Assembly (NCBI RefSeq): GCF_000003855.2
Contig: NW_003101677.1
Location: 1,347,506-1,411,505, forward strand
Direction of reading: 5' to 3'
Origin: Blastomyces gilchristii SLH14081
Taxonomy: Eukaryota > Ascomycota > Eurotiomycetes > Onygenales > Ajellomycetaceae
DNA: 64,000 bases
Within the stretch, counting starts at the first letter, position 1, and the number at the start of each line of letters is the position of its first letter. The translations under genes were made by a program, and so were the position numbers. The notes beneath the pieces were generated by a model. It was not told where the DNA came from, searched no databases, and saw nothing but the letters and a program-made list of their open reading frames with translations. Shown piece after piece: positions 24,711 to 36,870 of this stretch.

Positions 24711-27700
24711 TGTAAGAATAAGTGCTCGCAGGCGATTATTCAGGTGTTTACAGCTTGGCGTGATATGTACTGTTAACTACTAGAAGTATTCATGATAGAA
24801 AGATAAAATATAGGGATTAAATGTATAATAGCATTCAAGCTGAGTTGTGAATAGTATTCATGAACTCCAGTCTATATAGTTGTGTGTAGTCAAGGGCTGC
24901 TAGCCCTATTGATTACATGAGAGATAGAAATAGAGATAAAGAATCTATAAGAAGTGAGATTTCTTACATATTCCTCTCTCTCTAAGGCTTCATCTGTGAA
25001 GCCTTTTACTGAGTGACTTCATAGAATCAGCTCAACACTGCAGTGATACTCACTAAAAACTCTTCACATCTATAAAAAATCTCAGTGAGGAAAAATCCCT
25101 TATTACTATAAAGAAAAAAGAGTCTGTCACTCAGTTTCTTATTTCATGAGATTCTTTATAATTTATAGATTCTTCTCTGACTATTATACAGATTCATCTC
25201 ATATCTTTTATATAGAAGAGTTTCAGTTGACTCTCAATTATTTTTATAAGATTCTTATATAATTATCACACAGATTCATCTCACAGATGAATCACTCTCT
25301 ATAAGATTACTCTTATCAAAGAGAAGTATTCATGAGTTAATCTTTCACTTATTCTTATAAATCATTGTTCTTTGACACTGTAGAATTGTGAGGAATTTTC
25401 CATTCTTTCATCAACTCTATAGAATTATAGAATCAAGATATCTACAGTCTGCAATCACTCTTTATAGTCATATAGAAAGATTCAGGCCTGTGATTCACAA
25501 TCACTTTTATTTACTAGAGTAATCTGACTATTCTATGAGATTACTCACAGTGTAAGCAAATCTCTCTAAAGTAGTATAAATATCTCAGATCTGTTCACAG
25601 AATCTCATCTTCTTTTCTCTTTTTCTATAACAGCTTTCATTCTTATAAACTGTGAGTATTCTCATTCATTCATGAAGTATTTTCACTCAGATAATAGAGA
25701 GAGAGTGTTTCTAACAATGTCTGTATATTGATTCAAGAACTTCTTAAGAATAAAAATTTTTTAATTTCAATATCTTCATAAATAATGTCTGGCTATTACT
25801 GAGCTTCTTGTGAGCATTCTTATAACTTCTCTGATTGCTTTTTACCAGCTGATGAAGTAGGGACACTGCTGCTCACAATCATGCCTTCATTCTTCTCAGC
25901 CCTGTCATCACACCCGATCTTCAGATCAGTAGCTTATTCCATGCCTCTTTCAGGCCAGCTTCTGACTTCAAGCAGTACAGTCCCTCTCTTTGCTGTAAGT
26001 CTTCTTATAAGTAATTCCTTACAGATTCTAGCTGACAGTTCTTATAAAGCTCTCAGTATTATCAGTGTCTTCTGCAGCTTCACAGATCTATGATCATCTT
26101 CTCTCTGCCTGCACAATCTCTGATCAGATATATATGAATATGTCTAGATTCTCTATCAATGATTCTCACACTGCAGTGCATTTCTGCAATTTTATTATCA
26201 ATGAGAGATGAGTCTCTGAGTACTTATAAAATTCAGATAATCAAGATAATGCAAATATCATGAATTTGTGACAGAAGTTAATCTAAGCAGATGAGCTCTC
26301 TCTCTATATCTTAATTATTTTCAGGCTGAATACTTCAGTATAACTGAGAGAGCAGACATCACTTTGTAAGAAATATCTGATTATATATATAGATAGTCAG
26401 TTCTCAAGACTCTGCTGTAACTATATATACTCTGATATCTGACTCTTCTAAAGTCTGTGCATTTCTGATAATCTTTATATCAAATGCAACAATTGTCTGT
26501 ACTGTGAATATAATACTCTCTGCTTCTTTGAAGAGAGGAATTAGTAGTTATGAGAGAGTTGAGTATTATAAGTGTTGAGAGTATAAGTATGAGTTTTCTT
26601 TATTTTTTCTTTATTAGTCTCTAAATTGTATTCACAGCTCTGTTTATTTTCTGTTTTTTTAGCTTTAATAAGAATATGATTTCTTCTTCTCTTATGTACA
26701 CTGCAGACTGTTCATCTCAGTAGAAATCTATTATCTTATAGACTAGAGTTTATAAATGACAGTGTTAATATCTTTATCACAATCAGATTCTTAGTGAAGA
26801 CTGTATTATTCTGACTTATCAGAATTCACAGTATAAAAGTCATGTCTCAGCTTCTGCAGATGTCTTATCTATTCAGATGATTCTTAAGTAAACTCATTCA
26901 TCTTATCAGAATACTCTTATCACTGAATCTTGAATCAGAGCTTATAATCTCACTTCTCTGAGTTAATAATCTCTTTGATCTGATATTCTCTTTCACTCTC
27001 TAGTACTTTATAGATAGAGTGATGAGTCACAGAATTCTCTTCTGAGAATTTCTTATATTTACAGAGTAAAAAGACATGAAAAATATTATATATCTACAAC
27101 TCAGATAACAGTTTCAATCTGTAAAACTGTGAGTTAACTTTCTTCATAATCTTATAAGATTCTATCTGTAAGAGATTCAGCTTCTTACTAGATCTTTATA
27201 TGATAATGTTTTCTAGACTTAGTCAGACTCTATTATCTTTCTTAAAACTCTTTATAATATACTTGAAGTCATAGTATCTCTTCTGATACTCTTGAGCCTT
27301 TCTCAAGAATTTACAGACTTTCTCCCAGATCTTCTGAATTCTCTCAGCTTATTCACAGACATTATCACACTCTATAGTGTACTCTTGTGAGTCTATTAAC
27401 ATTATCTGTGAATAAGTCTCAGTGAGCATCTCAAAGAGAGTTTTATCTATACTGACATGCTTTGAGTTGTTATATATAAACTCTGCAAGTGATAATCAAT
27501 GCACTCAGTCATTCTGATTATAATTGACAAAGTATCACAGATACTGTTTTAATATACTTATCAGATGTTCTATCTGATTATCTGTCTGTTGATAAAAAGT
27601 CATACTTAGATCTCATGAGATCTTCAGTATAGTTATCAGATTAGATCAGAACTCTTCTATAAAGATTGATTCTCTGTCTGAGATAATATTCACAGATAAT

Positions 27701-30700
27701 TCATATAACTGAATTACATTACAGATAAAGATATGAGTTAAATTCTTTGACTTCAAGTTCTTGTGAGTGAGTATAAAGTATGTTATCTTAGTGAAGTAAT
27801 TCACTATCATCAGCACACTGTCAAAGCAGGCATTATATATGTTCTTACTTTCAGAGAGGCTTATAAAAGTATTCATTTCTAACTATTCTCAAGGTTTCTA
27901 CAGAATGAGTAGAGAAGTAAGTTCTTCATATAATCTGCACTGTACTACTTATAAACTCTGATAAACAGTATAAGAATTCACTATCTTCTTTATAAGTTCT
28001 TGCATCTTCAGTCAGAAGTATTTTCTTATAAGTAACTCATAAGTTCTAGTATCTGTAAAATGACCTGCTAGAGAAGAGTCATGATGCCTTTTAATAAGTT
28101 CTATATATAGAAACTTATTCACAGATACATAAATTCAGCTCTCTCTTTACAAGAGACTATTTAAGTCTCTTCAATTCTTTATTTCTGCAGGATTGATCCC
28201 TGCTATGAGCAGTTTTTAAATATACTGAGTATATTCATTCTTCAGTTACAGTTCAGATAATCTGAATAGAAGATCTTATAAAGACTTATACTCTGTTTTC
28301 TCTTACATCAGGTCTTTCATAATACTTCTCAAAGTCTGCAAACTCTTCAGATTATAGATACCCTCTTCAAGAATTCTCACAGAGATTCTCAGAGTGTTAA
28401 CTCTCAGTGTTATAGAAAGTAGTTATACAGACTTCTTTTCTCTCTTTTCTCTCTTCTCTTACAGAGAATTGAAAGACTCTTCAGTCAATCTCTTTATAAC
28501 ACTCAGTTCAAGTATTCTGTGAAGCTTTTCTGTCTTCTCTAGTCTCTCTGTATCTATCACTCTGATCTTCTTAATATAGTCTGACCTGTGAGAGAGTTTA
28601 TTCACTGAGTTCTTAGTTCTCTTGATATATTCTATCTTGAATCAGAACTCACTCAGTCTCTGAGCTCAGTGAATCTGTCACTGTGAGAGTTTCTTAATTG
28701 AAGTAAACTATTATAAGCTGTTATAATCAGTTCTAATAGTAATTACTGTTATAAGACTCTCAAAGTAGTGATATCAGTGATGAAAGAATTTCACTATTAT
28801 AAAAAGCTTCTGATTATAAATGTCATAGTTGATCTCTACAGGTTGCATCTTCTGTGAGAAAAAGATCACTGAAACTCAGTTCTCATTTAACTGTAGTTAT
28901 AAGACTATTTCTGAAATTGTAAAGAAGAAGATATCTGTCTTCAATCTGATTAAGAGTAAGAGATTAAAGTGAAATAGTATCACTGTATCTATAAATATCT
29001 ATTTCAATCTTATAAAGACTCTATAAGCTTCTGAAGTAAGAAAGTTCTTACAGTTCTCTCTTCTCAACAATCTTTTCATTCTTCATTTATGAAATAACTT
29101 CTTCTTATTTTCACTCTTTAGCATGTCTGTAAGAGTCAAGAAGATTCTCATGAATACAAAGATAAATTATCTATAGAAATTCACAAAGCTCAGAAAGATC
29201 TGAATCTCATGAATACTAGTTAACTTCAGTTATGATAGAATAGTCTCAATCTGCAAAGATTTCATCTGAATATCATCTACAGTAATTACATATTCTAGGA
29301 AATTAATTCAGTAAACACTGAAGTTGCACTTTGTAAGCTTAATATACAGTTCTGTCTTATCTAAGATCTTCAATACACTTTACACATGCTCAGTGTGTTC
29401 TTTCTTCTTCACAGAGTACATTATCACATTATTCAGATATATTACTATGAAGACATTCAGATATATATAAAGTGTTTTATTGATAAAAGACTGAAATGCT
29501 GCAGGGGTATTAGTCAGATTAAAAGATATCACTAAATATTCAAATAATCTCAGTGCAGTTCTAAAGACAGTCTTTCATTTATTCTCAGACTGTATTTACA
29601 GCTATGTATATACATTGATTATATTCAGTTGTGTGAATATAACAGCTTCTGTAAGACAGTTGATCACATTCTTAATCAGAGATAGAGAGTAGCAGCTCTT
29701 TATTATCTTAAAGTTCAGATTACAGTAGTCTATATACAATCTGAGATCTTCATTCTTCTTCTTTACAAATATCACAGAGACTCTCATGAAGGCCTGTGAA
29801 GATTAAATAAAGTTATTCTTCAGATTCTTCTTCACATAGATCTGTAAGACCTCTGTCTCATAATAAGAGAGCTTATAGATTAGTCTTCAGAAGAGTTTCT
29901 ACTCTTCTATCAAACCTATTATCAGATTCTTCTCACAGTGAGAAGAAAGCTCAGCTGTCTTTACTGAGCTGAATATCTCTGTAAGATCTCAGTATTTTTC
30001 TAGTATCTGAAGCTCAGTTTTCATGACTATGAGATTCTCAGACATTTGTAAAGTTATTATATAGATAAGCTTATCTTCTCTAATTAACTCTGCAGCATTA
30101 ACTGATTCTATCTCTGTAAGTGAGTCTATCAACACTGATTGAAAGTATAAACCTGACTCACAGACAGCTATGTGTGAATTATATCTTTAAAGTCATACAA
30201 GTTTCAAGTACATGTTATCTGTGATATCTGCAATAATCACAGTTTCTGCAAATCTTCTTCAGATTTCAGAGAGATCTTGTAATTCAAAGATAACTCTTAT
30301 AAGTCTCTCAGTTCTCAGGTCTGAGTTCTCATACTCTGCTTATTATAAGAGCAGATTCTCAGTTTTCATCTTTCAGCTCATTCACTCTGTGAGCTTTAGA
30401 GACATCACAGTGATCTGAGATTCTGAGTTCACTAATACTTTTCATACTTGCAGAGCAGTAGTATCACAGTACAGTCTCTTCTCATAAGTAAGCATTTTCA
30501 TCAGAGAAGTAACAGATTCAGATATCAGCTTCAAGACTCTTAAAAAGGCTGTTACTAACTCTGTTCATGACTTCTTAAATTTCTATTTTAATTTGTTCAG
30601 ACAGTTTATATAAAGATGTTCTGATTTAGAATAGATGAAGTAGAGTCTCTTTTTCTTAATCTCTCTGTTATATACTCTGTTCACAGAAGCTTGTAAAGCT

Positions 30701-31956
30701 CTCTCTCTCTGCTTAGTAGTCAGATATAAATCTCTCTATGTCTTATCATCTTTTTCTGACAAATCTGTTCTCTGTTATTCTGACTCTCACAGAGCTGATC
30801 AGTGATTCACTCTTCATGAGTCTGTGACTCTCACAGTGATTCACAAGCAGTGAATGAGAGTCATCAGTTTCTTCAGAGTTAAGAACTTAGAGTCTTACTT
30901 AATGAGCTTATTCTGTATATCTTTATTCAGTCTCTTTATAAACATCATTATCTAGGTCTTATTTCAGACCTCTGTTTTCACAGATCTTAATTTATATTAT
31001 AATTTCATAAAGCACTGTGAGTAGTCTTTATCAGATTTCTCACCTCTTTTCTTAATATTAGTGATTATAGCTCAGATGTTCTCTGTTCAGCTCACAGAGT
31101 TTTTCAACTTGTTCTTCAGATAGGTCTTAAGAACAGACTAGTAGAATCTCTTATGATTATTCTCTAGATAATTCAGTCAGTTCTTGACTTCAGTGTAATA
31201 GAGGTCTGTCATTGTATAGATGACAGCTTCTTCATCTTTCATATCACACAGTCAGGCTTGCAAGTCAATTTTAAATATAAACTCATAAAAGCTTTTATAG
31301 ATTGTGATTTAATAAATAATCTTAAGTGATCATAACTTAAGAAAGTTTCTTTTTGATTCATGAGTATCTCTGAAGATCATGTCTAAAGACTCAGTTTGAG
31401 AGTGTTTACAGACAGTAAGCATTTCTTATAGAAAAATAGCTTGATCTTATAAGAGATGCTCAAGAATATTCTTCACTGAGATTGATTCATTTGTGAGTTC
31501 AGAGAGTTTCTCTGTCACAGATATAGAGAATGATATTCTGTAAGTGATTGATAAGTTCTCTGAGACCTCTTTCATAAGAGTTATTCATGATTCAGATGAC
31601 TGCTCCTGAGTGTCTGCAGTAGAATTTACAGGGATTGAAGTATATAAGTTTCTAGTTCTTTCAGTCATAACAGGCAGTTGCTGACTGACTGAGCTTGAAA
31701 TGTAAGAATAAGTGCTCACAGACAATTATTCAGGTGTTTGCAGCTTGATATGATATATACTGTTAACTACTAGAAGTATTCACAGTAGAAAGATAAAATA
31801 TAGAGATTAAATGTATGATAGTATTCAAGCTGAGTTATGAATAGTATTCATGAACTCCAGTCTATATAGTTGTGTGAAGCCAAGGGCCGCTAGCCCTATG
31901 ATTACACAAGAGATAGGAATAGAGGTAAAGAATCGCAAGGAGCGGGATTTCTTACA
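24711..31956 (-). mobile_element. Ty3/Gypsy chromovirus C, reversed, nested in B
   Basis: LTRs at 24711-24968 and 31701-31956 read in reverse (TGTAAGAATAAG..TTTCTTACA). The 5-bp duplication AACAG (24706-24710, 31957-31961) lies within the B integrase, and B sequence continues across the gap. On the - strand: gag (31700 down to about 30200), reverse transcriptase (about 29790-29260, with KKKNEDLRLYIDYCNLN), RNase H, integrase (about 27880-27400, SDRESIFIEEF), a chromodomain near 27000, the extra 3' region, and a purine tract just inside 24969. It lacks the SINE and MITE insertions of A. It is about 7.25 kb and inactive. Confidence 0.88.
31701..31956 (-). repeat. 5' LTR of chromovirus C
   Basis: 256 bp, two shorter than its siblings. 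It retains GCCAAGGGCCGCTAGCCC and CGCAAGGAGCGGG, so this end has escaped most C-to-T change while the adjacent internal sequence has not. Confidence 0.88.
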
Positions 31957-34819
31957 AACAGTGTGCTGATGATAGTGAATCACTTTATCAAGATAACACA
32001 CTTTATATTCACTCATAAGAACTTAAAGTCAAAGAATTTAACTCATATCTTTATTTACAATGTGATTCAGTTACATAAGTTATCTATGAACATTGTTTCA
32101 GATAGAGAATTAATCTTTATAGAGAAGTTCTGATCTGATCTGATAACTATACTGAAGATCTTATAAGATCTAAGTATGACTTTTTATTAACAGACAGATG
32201 ATCAGATAGAATATTTAATAAGTATATTAAAACAATATCTATAATACTTTGTCAATTATAATCAGAATAACTGAGTGCATTGATTATTACTTACAGAGTT
32301 TATATATAATAACTTAAAACATATTAATATAGATAAAATTCTCTTTGAGATACTCACTGAGACTCATCTGCAGATAATCTTGATAAATCTATAAGAGTAT
32401 ACTATAGAGTGTGATAATGCCTGTGAACAGGCTGAGAGAATTCAGAATATCTGAGAGAAAGTCTGTGAATTCTTGAGAAAGACTCAAGAGTATCAGAAGA
32501 GATACTATAACTTTAAGTATATTATAAAGAGTTTTAAGAAAGATGATAGAGTCTGACTGAGTCTGAAAAACATCATTATATAGAGATCTAGTAAGAAGCT
32601 GAATCTCTTGCAGATAGAGTCTTATAAGATTGTGAAGAAAGTTAGCTTATAGTTCTACAGATTTAAACTATTATCTGAGTTATAGATATATAATATTTTT
32701 CATGTCTCTTTACTCTGTGAATATAAGAAATTTTTAGAAGAGAATTCTGTGACTCATCACTCTGTTTATAAAGTACTAGAGAGTGAAAGAGAATATCAGA
32801 TTAAAGAGATTATTGACTCAGAGAAGTGAGATTATAAGCTCTGATTCAAGATTCAGTGATAAGAATATTCTGATAAGATAAATAAGTTCACTTAAGAATC
32901 ATCTGAATAGATAAGACATCTGCAGAAGCTGAGACATGACTTTCATACTGTAAATTCTGATAAGTCAGAATGATATAATCTTCACTAAGAATCTGATTGT
33001 AATAAAGATATTAACACTGTCATTTATAAATTCTAGTCTATAAGATAATAAGTTTCTACTGAGATAAACAGTCTGTGATGTATACAAAGAGAAGAAGAAA
33101 TTATGCTCTCATTAAAGTTAAAAAATAAAGAAAATAAAAACAGAGATGTGAACATAATTTAGAGACTGACAAAGAAAAAACAAAGAAAATTCATACTTAC
33201 ATTCTTAATATCTGTGATACTCAATTTCTCTGTAACTATCACTTCCTCTCTTCAAAGAAGCAGAGAGTATCATACTTATAGTACAGATAATTATTGCATT
33301 TAATATAAAAACTGTCAGAAATGTACAGACTTCAGAGAAGCTGAACACTAGAGTATATACAGTTATAGCAGAGTCTTGAGAGCTGACTGTCTGCATATGT
33401 GATCAGATATCTCTTTCAAAGCTGTATTCACTTTCTCAGTTATGCTGAAGTATTCAGTCTGAAAATAATTAAAATGTGAAGAGAAGACTCATTTATTCAG
33501 ATTAACTTCTGTTGTAAATTCATGATATTCACATTGCCTTAATTATCTGAATTTTGTGAGTACTCAGAGACTCATCTCTCATTGATAATAAGATTGTGAA
33601 AATGTGCTGCAGTGTGAGAATCATTAATAGAGAATCTAGACATATTTGCATATATCTGATCAGAGATTATATAAGTAGAGAAAGAATGATCATAGGCCTG
33701 TGAGACTATAGAAGACACTGACAATATCAGAAGCTTTATAAGAACTATCAGCTACAATCTGTAAGAAATTACTTATAGAGAGACTTACAGTAAAGAGTAG
33801 AACTATACTACTTAAAGTCAGAGACTGATCTGAGAGAGATATGAAATTGACTGCTTATCTGAAGATCAGATGCAGTGACAGAGCTGAGAGAGATAAAGAT
33901 ACTGTTATAAGTAGTAGCACTTCTACTTCATCAGCTGATAAAAAGTAATCAGAGAAGTTGTAGAGATGCTCATAAGAAGCTCAGCAGCAGTCAGATATTA
34001 TTTATAGAGATATTGAAATTGAAAAATTTTTTATTCTTGAGAAGTTCTTAAATTAATATATAAATATTGTCAGAAACACTCTCTCTCTATTATCTGAATA
34101 AAAACACTTCACAGATGAATAAGAATACTCATAGTTTATAAGAATGAGAGCTGTTACAGAAAAAGAAAAAAGAAGATAAGATTTTATAAATAGATCTGAG
34201 ATATTTATACTACTTTAGAGAGATTTACTTACACTGTGAGTAATTCTGTAAAATAGTCAGATTACTCTAGTAAATAAAGAGTAATTATGAATTACAGATC
34301 TGAATCTTTCTATATAATTATAAAGAGTGATTGCAGATTACAGATATCTTGATTCTATAATTCTATGAAGTGAATAAAAGAATGATAAATTTCTCACAAC
34401 TCTACAGTGTCAAAGAACAATGATTTATAAGAATGAGTAAAAGATTAACTTATGAATACTTCTCTTTGATGAGAGTGATCTCATAGAGAGTGATTCATCT
34501 GTGAGATAAATCTATGTAATGATTATATGAGAATCTTATAAAAATAATTAAGAGTTAACTGAAACTCTTCTGTATAAAAGATATGAGATGAATCTGTGTG
34601 ATAATCAGAGAAGAATCTATAGATTATAAAAAATCTTATAGAATAAGAAACTGAGTGACAGACTCTTTTTTCTTTATAATAACAAGGAATTTTTCCTCAC
34701 TGAGGTTTTTTTTTATAGATGTGAAGAGTTTTTAGTAAGTATCACTGCAGTGCTGAGCTGATTCTATGAAGTCACTCAGTGAAAGGCTTCACAAACAAAG
34801 TCTTAGAGAGGGAGAGATA

Positions 34820-35077
34820 TATAAGAAATTCTGCTTCTCACAGATTCTTTATCTCTATTTCTATCTCTTATATAATTAATAAAGTTAGCAGCTCTTGACT
34901 ACACACAACTATATAGACTGAAGTTCACAAATACTATTTATAACTCAGCTTGAATGCTATTATAGATTTAATCTCTACATTTTATCTTTCTATCATGAAT
35001 ACTTCTAGTAGTTAACAGTACATATCACGCCAAGCTGCAAACACCTGAATAATCGCCTGCGAGCACTTATTCTTACA
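34820..35077 (+). repeat. 3' LTR of chromovirus B
   Basis: 258 bp. The terminal TG is mutated to TA at the first position. The 3' quarter retains CACGCCAAGCTGC and CGCCTGCGAG. Confidence 0.9.
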
Positions 35078-36721
35078 TACATGAAGTTTAATCTCTAAAT
35101 CTGATATTCTGAGAGATGAACTGATTACTCTGAGCTGTTAAGTATTTCTTAAGAAAGATAGATATATAGACTTAAATACTGACTCTGATAATATTCTTAG
35201 AAAATCACATTAAGTAATTTATAATAACTGACTTAAGAAGAGTTCTAGAGAAGAGATCTTTACTTCTGTTATCACTGATACTGTTAATTATATTCTTCTT
35301 ATAATAACAGTACTACACAGTTAAACACTTTATTAAGTGAATATAGTAATAACATATCTGTATAAGCAGCTTACTAAGAAGATCTATATAAAACAACTCA
35401 CTGATTTTAAGACAGATTCACTGAAAACACTTGTCTGCATAGTTGAGAATAGTTTATACAGTCTGAACTCTGTGATAAAAATCTGATATAATTACTTAAT
35501 AGCTCTGTTGAGTAATCTTGAATTTACAGTTAGTATCTATAATTCAGCACTCTAATATTATATATTTAGATATTATCTCTATATAACAATCTATGTTAAT
35601 AATCTTAACATCATATTCAAAGTTTCTGAGAATGCTGATTAACTAGTGAGTATACTCAGTAAGAAATTGACAGTCAAGAATCTATATTAACTGACTAAGT
35701 ATTTGAATATAAAAGTCAATTATTCTGATAAAGAAATTGATTTAATATATTATCAATATATTAAATATCTTATTAAAGATTTCTATCTTAATAATACAGT
35801 TATTATTAAAATACTGATAAAGAATAAATTCTGTATTAATAATTTCTCAATATCTGAGAAAGAGACTGATTTCACAATTCAGTGATATCAATATAATATG
35901 AGCTGCTTACAGTATCTTGTAGTTAAAACACATTCTGATATCACTTACACTGTCTTACTACTTACTTAACAGAATATTGATTCAATATCTTAATGTTGAA
36001 AGACTCTGTTATACATTATATATTATTTAAAAGAGATAATGAATTTAAGTATTTTCTATAGATACAGTCTGTATAAGAAGTCTGTTCTTATTAATTCTTC
36101 TATTCTTACTGATTCTTCTATTCTCTCTGATTTTCCTGATAATTTTTACTTACTCTTTAACTACTCAGATTCTGATTAAACAGATCTCTTAAATAATAAT
36201 AGAAAATTAACATTCAGCTATATCTTTAAGCTTACAGATAGTCTGATTTCATAGTATTCAGCAAAGCAATCTTGCATATCTCTAAGTTTTAATGAGACTG
36301 AATATATAACTCTTAGTAAGATAATCTGCAAAGTAATATGAATCTGAAATCTTATAATTAAGCTTGACTTCATTACTACATCTCTGATATGAATTCTCAC
36401 TGATAATAAGAGTGTTATAGATATTACAAAGATAACAGTCATTACAGTCTGAAGTAAGTATATTAATATATATTTTCATTTTTCATGTTGACAGTTAAAT
36501 CAGAAAGTCATTGATCTAGAATATATTCTCACTACTCAGATAGTAGTGAATAAACTCATTAAATCTCTAAACACTGTGATATTTACATGATTCATGATTT
36601 TACTAGATCTTACAGATGTAAAAGTTGAAAATGTTTAATTTTACATTTGTGTTTGATTTTAACAGACTATCTTGATGATTTGAGTGTTTTTGTATGTGAT
36701 TCTTGTTATCTTGAGAGGGAG
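35078..36721 (+). mobile_element. Ty1/Copia reverse transcriptase and RNase H (3' fragment)
   Basis: On + the reading shows IYIKQLTDFK, then ENSLYSLNSVIKI (the SLYGLKQAPR region), then YVNNLNIIFK for the YVDDLLI catalytic box, and later CLQYLVVKTHSDITYTV (the LMYLAVGTRPDIAYAV region of Copia RNase H). The Asp-Asp of the catalytic box is now Asn-Asn. A 60-codon open piece is at 35703-35885. The order and polarity complete the Copia element begun at 8048. The last 600 bases (about 36110-36721) are AT-rich without recognisable motifs. Confidence 0.8.
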
Positions 36722-36777
36722 TGTTGGCCGTTACAGCCATTGCGGTTAGCGATCCCACTAGATCACGTGACCCACCA
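36722..36777 (+). repeat. Ty1/Copia 3' LTR, first 56 bases only
   Basis: Matches 8048-8103 at 54 of 56 positions; both differences are G-to-A at CG sites. After 36777 the similarity to the 5' LTR stops, so the rest of the LTR was lost or replaced. Confidence 0.75.
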
Positions 36778-36870
36778 CTATACCATATGGGAAGAACGTA
36801 GAGTTATTACACGACCGGATTATGATTATTGCATCATTTCAATCAGTGACACGGTCGCCGAGTCATAAAT
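36778..36870. other. normal-composition sliver after the Copia 3' LTR
   Basis: About 90 bases retain CG, GG and CC (GGGAAGAACGTAG, ACACGACCGG, CACGGTCGCCGAG) between two AT-rich blocks. No motif or frame is recognisable. It may be the original upstream flank of the kinase gene, displaced by the Copia insertion, or residual LTR sequence of another copy. Confidence 0.4.

Larger units (their letters stand above)
20056..35077 (+). mobile_element. Ty3/Gypsy chromovirus B, split by copy C and a MITE
   Basis: LTRs at 20056-20313 and 34820-35077 (258 bp each; the second begins TATAAG instead of TGTAAG) are bounded by the duplication TACAT (20051-20055, 35078-35082). Gag/protease lies in 20314-21813 and resumes after the MITE at 22320. 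Reverse transcriptase (about 22730-23290) and RNase H run to 23830, and integrase runs to 24710. After copy C the integrase continues at 31957, with the chromodomain at about 32780-32930, the extra 3' region, and a purine tract at 34805-34817. It is the same family as A, with sequence collinear to A throughout. It is inactive through many stops. Confidence 0.88.

Noticed and set aside
9029..35077. A CRISPR-like or satellite array suggested by regularly recurring 258-bp units
   Set aside because: The units are LTRs, paired by 5-bp target duplications and flanking Gypsy coding sequence.
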